A stretch of 8,644 bases of DNA. It comes from Armatimonadaceae bacterium. Its GTDB lineage: Bacteria; Armatimonadota; Armatimonadia; Armatimonadales; Armatimonadaceae. Made by a program: the position numbers and the translations under genes. Positions within the stretch are counted from its first letter, which is position 1; each line of letters starts with the position of its first letter. The stretch lies in assembly GCA_030446525.1 (NCBI GenBank), contig JAUJNC010000205.1:1-8644 (forward strand), read 5' to 3'. Under the pieces are notes generated by a model. The model was not told where the DNA came from. It worked only from the letters and a program-made list of their open reading frames with translations, and made no database searches. Positions 1 through 7,036 of this stretch are shown in pieces.

Positions 1-539
1 CACCCCTTTGACGTCCCTGCTGATGGGGGAGATGCTCGCGGAGTGTGGGCTCCCATGCGCTGCAGCACGTCACCCTGCGCTCCGGCGACGGCGGCGGCAG
101 GCGCGGCCTTGACCTTGTGCCGCAGACCGGCCCTGCCCGCCTGCATCACATCACGGTGAGCGGTTTTGACACAGGCATCTTCGTGCCGCCCTCCCAAGTT
201 GATATCGAGCATGTCATCCTGAGCCGTCAGAACAAGGGCGGCATTGTTTCCTATGCTACCGTCGCGTCGTTTCGCAATGTGCACAGCCGCAACGCGGTTC
301 CCGCTCTGGTGAGTTTGGGGAAAGGCCGGACACTGCTGGACGGCGGCGATTTAAGCGGCGGAAGCGACGCCATGGCCGCGATCCTCAACCCGTCGGGCGA
401 CGGTCACGGGGCGGATTTGCGGGTTCGCAATGTGCGGACGCGAGGGTATCCGAACGCCATTAGCGACCGGGGCGAGAACATCCCCGGAGTGGATGTGACC
501 GAATACGCCTCCCAAGGAAATCCCCGCCCAACGTCCTGA
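1..539 (+). CDS. Parallel beta-helix (pectate-lyase superfold) protein, 3' portion, 5' truncated by window edge
   Basis: The open frame runs from about 45 to a TGA at 537-539 and has no credible start, so the protein should begin before the window. The first ~45 bases read better in another frame (HPFDVPADGGDARGVW), implying a frameshift near 45-60. The protein shows the short repeated strand-turn pattern of a right-handed beta-helix: LQHVTLRSG, LHHITVSGFDTGI, IEHVILSRQNKGGI, FRNVHSRN, VPALVSLGKGRTLLDGG and LRVRNVRTRGYPNAI, then VTEYASQG, which resembles the end of pectate-lyase/GH28-related beta-helix proteins of Planctomycetes and Armatimonadota. Such proteins are usually exported and bind or cleave polysaccharides. 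I see no catalytic residues I can assign, so lyase activity is not shown. An alternative C terminus in another frame ends at 590-592, giving a 4-base ATGA overlap with the next gene. The fold call is fairly secure; the function is not. Confidence 0.7.
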
Positions 540-588
540 CCCGCCAGTGCGACAGACGTCGATCGTCCCGCAAGGTTCCCTCACGAGC

Positions 589-2157
589 ATGACCTCATCA
601 ACGCCCCCGGCGATCGCCGCCCGCGTCGCCCCTGCCGCCGACACCATTGACGCCCGCCAGCGCCGTCGTGCCGAGCTTTCCGCCGCGACGGCTGGAACCG
701 CCATCAGGTCAATCTGTTCTCAGGAAAAAACGTCGCCGAGGCCAACGACTACTTTGTGAAACGCTCGAAGAAAAGCGACCGGACCATGGCGCTGGCGACG
801 GGTCTTCTACGAACCTACTTCCAGTTCGGCCACTGCTAGTGGCGAGGCCAAGAAGACCATATTTAGCGGTATGTAAAAAGGCCCGCGACGATAACCCGTG
901 GAGCGCAGACGGCTCAACCCGCAGAACTGGCCGTGGGGCAATTCCGAGAACAAGCGGCTCACCTCATACGCGGCCCATGTGCTGGTAGATGAGGCGACGG
1001 GCGTTCCCGGCCCCGAAGCGCGGCGGCTAAAAAGGCGGCGAAAGAGGAACTGCAACCGTTATGCTGCGCGAGAGCTCGTCGGAGTACAACTCGCCACACT
1101 ACAGCGGTCACTCGTTGCGCGGTTCTTCTTCTCGCCGAGTTTTGCAAAGACCGCTATCAAAGAGTTGGCCCGAATGGTCGCAGACCAGTATCTGGTGGAC
1201 ATCGCGCTGGTGCGTGCGCGGCGTGCGCGGCGGCCCCACTTCCGGGGTTACGACCGGGAGATCTTTGACGGCTCTCTGGACAGCGCGGCCTACGAGTTCG
1301 GCTATTTTACTTCGGCAACGGGCGTGCGTCACCGGTACCGGACTCGGCGCACTGGATAACGACAAACCACCGCGCACCGCAGGTAATCGTGGATTTGGGA
1401 ACGAAGCCGGAAAAGGCAGTACGTTCAATCGGGCCGCAGCCAGTTCGGGCGCGAGAAGCTGCAAAGTTTCACGTTCTATATGCAGCCCGCTTCTTATCGC
1501 CCTCCATGCAGAACCGCGTTCGCACCGGACGACGATGCTTCCCTGCCGTCGCACCAATCAGATCTGGGAGTTCCACCACGGCCTGCAAAAGATATTAGGG
1601 GCGTACAGAAGGTGATGCGAACAACGACTCCCCGCACACGGCGAATATGCAGTATAGAAACGGTACTGTTTTTCGCCGGGGACTTCATGGACTACAACAA
1701 GAACCTCGGTACGCCGGGGCCGGAAAAAGCGCGGCGAAAAGGCGTTGACCTTCTGCCGCGTTCCGACATGGGCCGGGGATGCTTACGTCGGCATCACGCA
1801 CTACGCGAACGGCGGCATTTTGGAAGTGCAGCCCGGCGCAGTTTTTGTCGACGCTTTCAGGACGCGATTCGCAATGCGCCGTCGTCGGTTGCGGACTGGG
1901 GCAACAGACTACGTACACCTCCACCAAAGGCGACGCCGATTCGCTACGACAGCGGAACCGCGACGCTCAACGGTAAAGCCAGCCGGTCAAGGATTACCCG
2001 CGCTATGAAGAGCCTATATGAACGCGCCGTGGGGCAGGGGCGTGACGCATATTACGTCATGGCAAAGCCTGACGCTGGACTACCGCGACCCGGAGAAACC
2101 AATGCGAAGGGGCGGCGGCACGCCCCTAACCGGTCTGGAACTGAACAGCACGTTTGA
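589..2157 (+). CDS. Unnamed alpha/alpha-toroid-like carbohydrate enzyme, heavily frameshifted
   Basis: I can follow one protein through all three + frames. The start chosen is ATG 589 (MTSSTPPAIAARVAPAADTI); no signal peptide is obvious. Pieces in order: DGWNRHQVNLFSGKNVAEA (about 680-740), MALATGLLRTYF (785-820), DDNPW and NPQNWPWGNSENKRL (880-960), SSEYNSPHYSGHSL (1073-1114), AIKELARMVADQYLVDIALV (1150-1210), RGVRGGPTSG (1217-1246), YDREIFDGSLDSAAYEFGY (1249-1305), then a strand-rich half with GDAYVGITHYANGGILEVQ (about 1773-1830) and ITSWQSLTLDYRDPEKP (about 2055-2103). Helix pairs followed by a beta-rich half are the plan of heparinase II/III-like and other toroid lyases. The W-x-NSEN-K and EYNSPHYSGHSL blocks look like active-site segments, but assigning catalysis to them is inference. 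It sits directly before a polysaccharide lyase. I recognise the pattern from unnamed bacterial proteins, not from a named family. Confidence 0.55.
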
Positions 2158-2861
2158 GATGGTAATCTGGGTCAGTTGGCTCCCGAAAGGCAAGCGGTAT
2201 TTTGAGAACGCCTTTCTCACTTTCGCCCATGCCGAGGTCAACTTGGGCAACAGCATCCGCATCATTGACGCGCCGGTTCGGGAAAAGCGGGCGGCGCGCT
2301 TTGAGGTCAAGCGGCCCGGCATCGCCGCCGACTGGCGACGCGCCGAGCGTGGAAAAATGTCACTTCCAACTCCCGCCCGGCAAGCGCGAACAGCGGGTAC
2401 GGCGACTGTTCCTTCTGCCCGACGATTACGAGTGGGACGAAAGCAGCCGGTGATTGTCTTCCAGATTCACGAACATGGCTCCGAGTCCGCCATCCGATCT
2501 TCACGCTCGCCATTAAGGGCGATAAAATGGGCGACCTGACGCTGAAGAAAGAAGAACACGTGGTACGACTTCGCGCTGCACGCCCGCCGGTCAAAACGAG
2601 TCCGACGGGTTCGTCCAGCATTGGATTGACGGCGTCCAAATCAGCGACAAGAAGGGCGTGAAAACGTCCGCCTGACCGAAGGGCAAACCGCCATACGCCA
2701 AATGGGGCATCTACAAGTACGGCTGGCGCAGCGACCCCAAAGGCTCCACAGCAAAGCAAGGTGGTGGTGATATGGGACAACTGCAAAATTGGCGCGACTC
2801 GCGAAGACGTCACGCCGCCCCGCTCCAAAGCCGTGAGGCTGCGGGCGGGATTATTTCCTGA
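2102..2861 (+). CDS. Heparin-lyase-I/glucuronan-lyase-like polysaccharide lyase (PF14099 type), frameshifted
   Basis: Beta-jelly-roll polysaccharide lyase expected to cut a uronic-acid polymer by beta-elimination. Family signatures appear in order but in alternating frames: LNSTFE then DGNL (2140-2169), GNSIRIIDAPVRE (about 2246-2284), KRAARFEVKRPG (about 2287-2320), DDYEWDESSR (2424-2453), VIVFQIHE (about 2450-2473), IFTLAIKGDK (2497-2526), TWYDFALHARRS (2559-2595), FVQHWIDGVQISDKKG (about 2610-2658), PYAKWGIYKYGWRSDPKGST (2691-2750) and VVVIWDNCKIG (2761-2793). The QIHE strand and the KWGIYKYGWRSDP block are typical of the PF14099 fold, which includes PL13 and PL20. At least six frame changes are needed. 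The proposed start is ATG 2102, six bases after GGAG (2092-2095), but the domain could instead be fused to the preceding protein. Candidate stops lie at 2834-2836 and 2859-2861, just before the ribosome binding site of the next gene. Family call strong, substrate unknown. Confidence 0.75.
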
Positions 2862-2872
2862 CGGAGAAAGTA

Positions 2873-3637
2873 ATGCAAACGGCGTTCGTATCGTTCCTGC
2901 CGCTTATCGCTTTCACGCTGGCTGAGTTGCTCGTTGTTATCGCCATTATAGCGATCCCGCCGCTATCCTGTTCCCCCTGTCTCGCTCAGGCCGCGAAAAG
3001 CCCGTCAAGCCGCCTGCCCGTCCAACCTCAAAGCAAATCGGGACGGGCTTGACAATGTATGCGCAGGACCACGACGAGGGCTTCCCTCCGGTCGAGTACG
3101 GCGCGTGCGGAACGCCCAAACGCTTATTCGTGGGCGGATTTGGTGTTTCCCTATGTCAAGAGCGCAGGTCTTCGACCGTCCGAACGCCACCAACCGGATG
3201 GTTCAGAACACCAGCATTACGCCGCCGCGCTTACCGCGATGGGGCGGCACCCTGCCCGTGACTCAGGACAGCATTCACTGGCGTGGCCCTCGTCTTCAGA
3301 GGCCCGTTCCGACAACTACGACGCCGCCGGAAACGTACATCCGCTGACAACTCTATCCGAGATGCCCGCCCTGGCGGGAACCGTCGGCGTCTGAAGGCGT
3401 TACACCGTCGCCATGTCTCCTCCGGGGGCGGCGAGTCGCGGAAGCCAACGTGACGAACGTGACCAATCAGGTGGACGGTATCCGCCACAGCGTGGCGGCT
3501 ACCGCCAGCCGGAATGAACGCTGGGCCAACTTCATGTTCTCGCGATGGACGGTCACGCCAAGTACAGCAACATTGGAAAGTCGGACGCGGCCCGGCAACG
3601 CCTGGACAATGAGCGACGCGGACTGACACCACCTTAG
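2873..3637 (+). CDS. Type II secretion-like pseudopilin (prepilin N-terminal motif, H-X9-DG-like C terminus), frameshifted
   Basis: ATG 2873 follows GGAG (2863-2866). The sequence then encodes the prepilin hallmark FTLAELLVVIAIIAI (2911-2955): a hydrophobic helix with Glu at +5 after the peptidase site, the form processed by a PilD-type prepilin peptidase. After a shift near 2955 come AAILFP, a recoverable AREKARQAACPSNLKQ stretch across two single-base slips, and IGTGLTMYAQDHDEGFPP (about 3033-3093). Later pieces are WADLVFPYVKS (3136-3168), SEMPALAGTV (3355-3384), NVTNQVDGIRHS (about 3453-3488) and NFMFSR/DGHAKYSN (3529-3573), the usual H-X9-DG tail. The in-frame leader MQTAFVSFLPLIA lacks the normal basic charge; shifting one base gives CKRRSYRSCRLS, so an indel sits there too. 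About 254 codons is normal for this family, which is abundant in Armatimonadota and Planctomycetes. Its role is inferred to be at the cell surface or in secretion. Confidence 0.75.
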
Positions 3638-3657
3638 GGAAAGGAACAAGCAAACGA

Positions 3658-4384
3658 ATGTCGCCGCCGCCCTCGTCGCTGCGCGATCGCCACGCGGGGC
3701 GAGGCGCGTCCGCGCCTCATCGAAATTCACGGCTGCTTCGGCGGGGTGTGGACGGCGATGGACTGGTAACGCGGCACACTGGCGCATGCGAGTGTCTGGT
3801 TGAGGGCCTCCCCTATTGGGGATGCTGGGTGAAATCTGCCGGGGCAAGTCCCCGGCGGGCGACAAAAGCACTCGGAGATGGGCGTGATCCAGTTTGTCCT
3901 CGGGCGGAGATCGGCCAACAGAAGGGCGACGATCTGTACGGCTATCTCGACAACCGCCTGGCGCTGGGGCTGGAATGGATGGCGCGCTTTACAACGGGCA
4001 GTGGCGCGGCTCCTGGTGCATCCCCGTGATCACCCCGGCCTCGGCCACCACCCGCCCGGCGACCCGTTCCTTCCGGGCTGGGCAATGGCCTACAACCACT
4101 ATCACTCGCGGCGCGGCCTGACCTGCCTTGGACGAAGAAGATGGTAGACCGGACGACCCCGGAGCCGTACCGATGGAACTACCTGGGCTGGATGACCTTG
4201 TATGCTCCCCCAGGAGCGGGCGCGGAATGAAGGCGTGATGCTCATCCCGGGAAGCGCCTGCCGGTGGCCGCGACAACGGGGCAACTGGATGTACGACGCG
4301 CGGAACCAGACCACCCCGCACGCGGTGGAGCCGACGCCGGAGATGCTCCAGAAGAAAGCCGAAGAGCAGGAGAAGGGAAGCTAA
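3658..4384 (+). CDS. Alginate-lyase-superfamily protein (PF05426 type), frameshifted and probably shortened
   Basis: ATG 3658 follows a purine-rich AGGGAAAGGA (3636-3645). Recognisable blocks are EIGQQKGDDLYGYLDNRLAL with LEWMAR (about 3910-3987), FLPGWAMAYNHYHSRRGL (4067-4120) and WTKKMVDRTTPEPYRWNYLG (4129-4188). They fall in three different frames and match the second half of alginate-lyase-superfamily toroid enzymes, where a YDNRL-type helix precedes a conserved AYNHY segment. The Asn-Asn-His/Trp catalytic region normally found upstream is not visible; the first ~80 codons are unreadable in any single frame, so the N-terminal half is damaged or missing. The C-terminal tail (4202-4384) ends in a charged AEEQEKGS with stop TAA 4382-4384, only four bases before the next GTG start. 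The role inferred from context is depolymerisation of a uronate polymer. Superfamily call moderate; substrate unknown. Confidence 0.6.
3809..3856 (+). other. Two adjacent perfect hairpins inside the damaged 5' part of the alginate-lyase-like gene
   Basis: TCCCC-TATT-GGGGA (3809-3822) is followed 15 bases later by GCCGGGG-CAAGT-CCCCGGC (3838-3856). Both arms pair perfectly. There is no U-run, so neither is a typical terminator. They lie in the segment of the gene with the weakest protein match. They may be chance structures in GC-rich DNA or sites that provoke polymerase or sequencing slippage. Confidence 0.35.
4368..4380 (+). promoter_or_regulatory. Ribosome binding site for the GTG start at 4389
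   Basis: AGGAG (4368-4372) within a longer purine tract lies over the last codons of the preceding gene, and the GTG at 4389 comes four bases after that gene's TAA. This supports translational coupling and decides the GTG start, for which no ATG alternative fits. Confidence 0.6.
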
Positions 4385-4388
4385 ACCG

Positions 4389-5868
4389 GTGACCTACCAT
4401 CCGGCCACGGTGAGCGCGCCTGGCGGCGCCCCCGCCCGCCGGGCAAGCGCGTCCCCTTTCGGCTGGCAAGCCTTCGCCGTCGCCCCTCCCGGATTGGCCG
4501 AAGCGCCGCTGTGCCTGCAGTGGCGGGCGGGCGCGGAAACCGCCGCCGCTCGGGAGGCGCGCCTGCGCGTGACCGTCGCCCTTGATGAGCGCGAGGAGAA
4601 GCGCGTCGAGGTTGTCCTGGCCCGCCTGCGCCGGCCGGTCGGCGTGCTTGACATCCGCTACGCCTCGTTCTTGCAGCCCTTCGAGGCGGCGCTGCGGCCC
4701 GCCGATGCCCTGTCCGCTTTGCGCGACGGCGTTTTCCTGCGGATGACCCGGGCGCGAAGCCGCTGTATCTGCTGGGGGCGGCGCGCAGAAACGCCGTCGC
4801 CGAGCCGTTCGCGCCACACCTGCTGCTGCCGCCGACGGGCGCCGTCCGTGACCCGCTCCCGGGTTTTACGCGCGCCTGTTCTCGCTGTCCAGCACCCAAC
4901 CGTTCGGGTGGATCGAGGCCGCGTGCTGGACGGCCTGCTCCAGCTGGACCGGGCCGGGATCGGCGGCGGGCGGGCGGGCGAAACCCTGCTCCGGCACCTG
5001 CGCCTGTTTTCACGTTTGACGAGCACCTCGATTACGAGGAAGGCCCGATGAGCACGCCGCTGCGCGCGACCGCGCTGTACGGCATCGAGGCCGCGTTGCC
5101 GTTCGCCGTGGTCGCGTCGGTGTGGCCTTCGCACCCGCGCCTCGACACCGCCGTGGAGTTCCTGCGGCAACGGCGCGACAGCGAAAACGCGATCGTTGAC
5201 CGCGAGGTGACGACGACCGAAGGGGCCTACATCGCCGCGTATCCGCTGGCGGTTATCGCGCGTGTGAAGTCGCGCCGACCTCGCCGGCCTCGCGCTCGCC
5301 TGGGCTCGCGTTCGCCAAAAACGGCTGGTCGATTGTGGCTGAACATCTTTCGATGAAGCAGGATGGCAGCGGTGGCTACGAGCGCACCACGTACCGCAAC
5401 TGCAACGCGCGCGGCGTGGCCTGGTACCTGCTTGGTCTGGCGCGCACCCTGCCCCTTCTGGACGATCACGACGGCGCCGACGACCTGATCGCCGAGTGCC
5501 GCCGGGCTGGCGCATGGGCGCTGCGCCACCAGCGGCCCGACGGGCTGTGGTCCTGCTACCTGGACGAGCCGCGAACGGGCGCAGACACCTCCGGCTCGGC
5601 CGGCATCGCCGCCGCGCTCGCGCTTGGCGTCCCGGGACAACTGCTCCCGTCGCCCGGCGCGGGCCGCGCCGCCGCGGACCGCGCCCTTGCCGCCCTGACG
5701 CGCCACCTGACGCCCGACGGCTTTCTGGGCGGCGTCGCGCAGCTCAACAAGGGCGGCGAGGCGCTCCAGCGCGGCGGCTACCGCGTGCTGTCGCCAATGG
5801 CGATGGGCCTGATGGCCCAGCTCATTGCCGCCCTGTCGGATCAACAGGCGCGAGAAGGTTCATTATAA
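4389..5868 (+). CDS. GH88/GH105-like unsaturated-uronyl (six-hairpin) hydrolase with an extra N-terminal region; frameshifted before 5335
   Basis: Start GTG 4389 (TYHPATVSAPGG). The N-terminal ~120 codons are in one frame and strand-rich (SPFGWQAFAVAPPG, VLDIRYASFLQPFEAAL). Frame changes follow near 4750-4760, 4860 and 4900-5010, then FDEHLDYEEGPMSTPLRA (about 5015-5070) runs in frame to about 5262; two more shifts near 5262-5340 bridge ADLAGLALAWARVRQKRLVD. From 5335 to the TAA at 5866-5868 it is clean: GGYERTTYRNCNARGVAWYL, WALRHQRPDGLWSCYLDEP, ADTSGSAGIAAALALG, LTPDGFLGGVAQ, GGEALQRGGYRVLS and MGLMAQLIAAL. The RG-x-AWYL helix, the DGLW segment and the SGSAGIAAA segment are typical of GH88/GH105 enzymes, which hydrate and release the 4,5-unsaturated sugar left by polysaccharide lyases. 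Total ~490 codons is longer than a minimal GH105 (~370), so the first ~200 residues are an added or unrecognised region. No signal peptide is seen, so it is probably cytoplasmic. Confidence 0.65.
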
Positions 5869-5869
5869 T
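5841..5869 (+). promoter_or_regulatory. Candidate sigma-70 promoter for the dioxygenase-dehydratase pair
   Basis: TCAACA (5841-5846, four of six -35 matches), a 17-base spacer and a perfect TATAAT (5864-5869) that overlaps the stop codon of the hydrolase gene. An AT-rich hexamer with correct spacing stands out in this GC-rich DNA. Transcription would start near 5876, about 160 bases before the next gene. Confidence 0.4.
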
Positions 5870-5877
5870 CCTGCAGT

Positions 5878-5903
5878 GGAAAGAGGCGCGGGAAAGAGGC
5901 GCG
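5878..5903 (+). repeat. Perfect 13-bp tandem duplication
   Basis: GGAAAGAGGCGCG occurs twice head to tail (5878-5890 and 5891-5903) with no mismatch. It lies in the gap between the hydrolase and dioxygenase genes, immediately downstream of the candidate promoter at 5841-5869. Confidence 0.8.
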
Positions 5904-5919
5904 CTGATAGCGAGTTAAG

Positions 5920-5932
5920 TTGCTTTAAGCAA
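5920..5932. promoter_or_regulatory. Short palindrome, possible operator
   Basis: TTGCTT-T-AAGCAA is a perfect inverted repeat with a one-base centre, located upstream of the dioxygenase gene. Its size and position would suit a dimeric repressor site, but no second copy was found in the window. Confidence 0.3.
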
Positions 5933-5971
5933 GCAGGCTCCCGGCGAGGGAATTTACACCACTTTCTGAAC

Positions 5972-6001
5972 TTGACATTTGGCAGGACCGACCTCTGAAA
6001 T
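5972..6001 (+). promoter_or_regulatory. Weak second candidate promoter upstream of the dioxygenase
   Basis: Perfect TTGACA (5972-5977), 18-base spacer, then TGAAAT (5996-6001, four of six matches to the -10 consensus). The -10 is poor, so this is less likely than the candidate at 5841-5869 to act alone. Confidence 0.25.
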
Positions 6002-6035
6002 CCTCTCAGCAAGTTGGTAAAGGAAAAGATACACG

Positions 6036-6764
6036 ATGAACGCTGAATACAACGCCAACGGACACATTGTTTTGCGCGGCCTGTTCTCGCCGGAAGAGGT
6101 CGCCGCCTGGAGCGCGGAATGCGAGCGCTTGCTCTTGGCCGATTGGGTCGATCCGCAGAACATCCGCACGCCCTTTCGCAAGGATTCGGGCGAGTTTCCC
6201 GAGCGTATCGATCCCGTCGTGGACGTGTCGCCGCTCTTCGCCGAACTGGTCGCCGACCCCCGCCTGACCCGCGCTGTCGCCCAGATCTTCGACGACGAGG
6301 CGCGGCTCTTCAAAGACAAGATCATCCTCAAGCTGCCCGGCACCGATGGCTACACCATGCACCAGGACTGGGCCTGGGGCTGGCAGGACCTCTGCCCCGC
6401 CGATGACATCCTGTCGGCTTCGATCCAGATCGACGGCGCCGACCCCCAGAACGGCGGCATCGAGCTGTTTTCCGGTTATCACCATCGCCTGCTCACGCCG
6501 CCGGGACTGCAGAGCAACTTCCGCGCCCAGGAGTTGGCGCTCGTGGATCCGGCGCGCGGCCAGAAGATAACCACCGAGCCCGGCGACGTGCTGATCTTCC
6601 ACTCCCTGACGCCCCACCAGAGCGGGCGTAACCTTTCCCCGCGCCCCCGGCGTTCGCTCTACCTGACCTACAACGCCGCTCGCGCCGGCGACCTGCGCGC
6701 GCAGTATTACGACAACTACCGCGAGCGTGTCGCCACAGCGGGACACGGGGCCTATTTCCGATGA
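6036..6764 (+). CDS. Phytanoyl-CoA dioxygenase (PhyH) family Fe(II)/2-oxoglutarate oxygenase
   Basis: Intact 242-residue protein, a normal length for the PF05721 family. ATG 6036 is preceded by AAGGA (6020-6024). The metal-binding HxD is at MHQDW (His109, Asp111), preceded by the family block FKDKIILKLPGTDGY (residues 92-106). The distal His lies in HSLTPHQSGRN, probably His194, and a basic PRPRRSLYLTYN (202-213) provides the likely 2-oxoglutarate-binding Arg. QNGGIELFSGYHH (138-150) and EPGDVLIFHS (181-190) form core jelly-roll strands. The substrate is not deducible; bacterial members hydroxylate many small molecules. The stop TGA 6762-6764 overlaps the ATG of the next gene (6761) by four bases, so the two are translationally coupled, suggesting a linked role in sugar or uronate metabolism. 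No signal peptide; cytoplasmic. This gene has no frame problem, unlike those before it. Confidence 0.88.
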   Translation: MNAEYNANGHIVLRGLFSPEEVAAWSAECERLLLADWVDPQNIRTPFRKDSGEFPERIDPVVDVSPLFAELVADPRLTRAVAQIFDDEARLFKDKIILKLPGTDGYTMHQDWAWGWQDLCPADDILSASIQIDGADPQNGGIELFSGYHHRLLTPPGLQSNFRAQELALVDPARGQKITTEPGDVLIFHSLTPHQSGRNLSPRPRRSLYLTYNAARAGDLRAQYYDNYRERVATAGHGAYFR

Positions 6765-7036
6765 AGATCGCGGAGTTCCTGCCGGCGCAGCCCAACCGGA
6801 TGTGGGCGCTGGCGCGGCAGATGGGCGTGCGCTACGCCATCTGTAAGTGCGCGTTCGAGCTGACGAGGATAAACCCGCCCTGGGACATCGACGTGCTGCG
6901 CACGATCCAGCGGCGTTTCACCGAAGCGGGATTCACGCTCTGCGGTCTGGAGGGCGACCAGTTCGATATGCACCGCATCAAGCTCGGCCTGGAAGGCCGC
7001 GACGAGGACATCGCGCTCTACGGCGGGTCAGGTTAG
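6761..7036 (+). CDS. uxuA: Mannonate dehydratase (UxuA-like), N-terminal fragment
   Basis: MKIAEFLPAQPNRMWALARQ begins at the ATG that overlaps the dioxygenase stop by four bases. The 91 codons up to TAG 7034-7036 include GFTLCGLEGDQFDMHRIKLG and LEGRDEDIALYG, characteristic of the first strands of the mannonate dehydratase TIM barrel (PF03786). The enzyme converts D-mannonate to 2-keto-3-deoxy-D-gluconate in hexuronate catabolism. The frame breaks exactly where homology jumps: after DEDIALYG the next recognisable block is VSEEAMWGNYAYF in another frame, and the ~60 residues normally between them are absent. This open frame is therefore only the first quarter of the gene and is not expected to be active alone. 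Confidence 0.78.
   Translation: MKIAEFLPAQPNRMWALARQMGVRYAICKCAFELTRINPPWDIDVLRTIQRRFTEAGFTLCGLEGDQFDMHRIKLGLEGRDEDIALYGGSG

Noticed and set aside
898..1615. Several overlapping + strand open frames as separate small genes
   Set aside because: Each holds only part of one protein's motif series, and the good stretches hand over from frame to frame, so they are pieces of a single gene.
3800..3870. Cobalamin-riboswitch-like string (GGTGAAATC plus GC hairpin)
   Set aside because: No B12 box or remaining core elements are present, and the segment lies between coding blocks of the lyase relative.
540..5335. Programmed ribosomal frameshifting or recoding as an explanation for the frame changes
   Set aside because: The shifts are far too many, occur in both directions and lack slippery heptamers with consistent downstream structures.
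4658..5515. Long open frame on the minus strand (285 codons)
   Set aside because: It lies opposite the hydrolase gene, is Arg/Ala-rich low-complexity translation typical of GC-rich antisense frames, and shows no family motif.
5878..5903. Start of a CRISPR or minisatellite array
   Set aside because: Only two adjacent 13-bp copies without spacers or further units.
6006..6746. Minus-strand open frame of 246 codons
   Set aside because: It is the antisense of an intact, well-recognised dioxygenase with catalytic motifs; its own translation has no recognisable domain.
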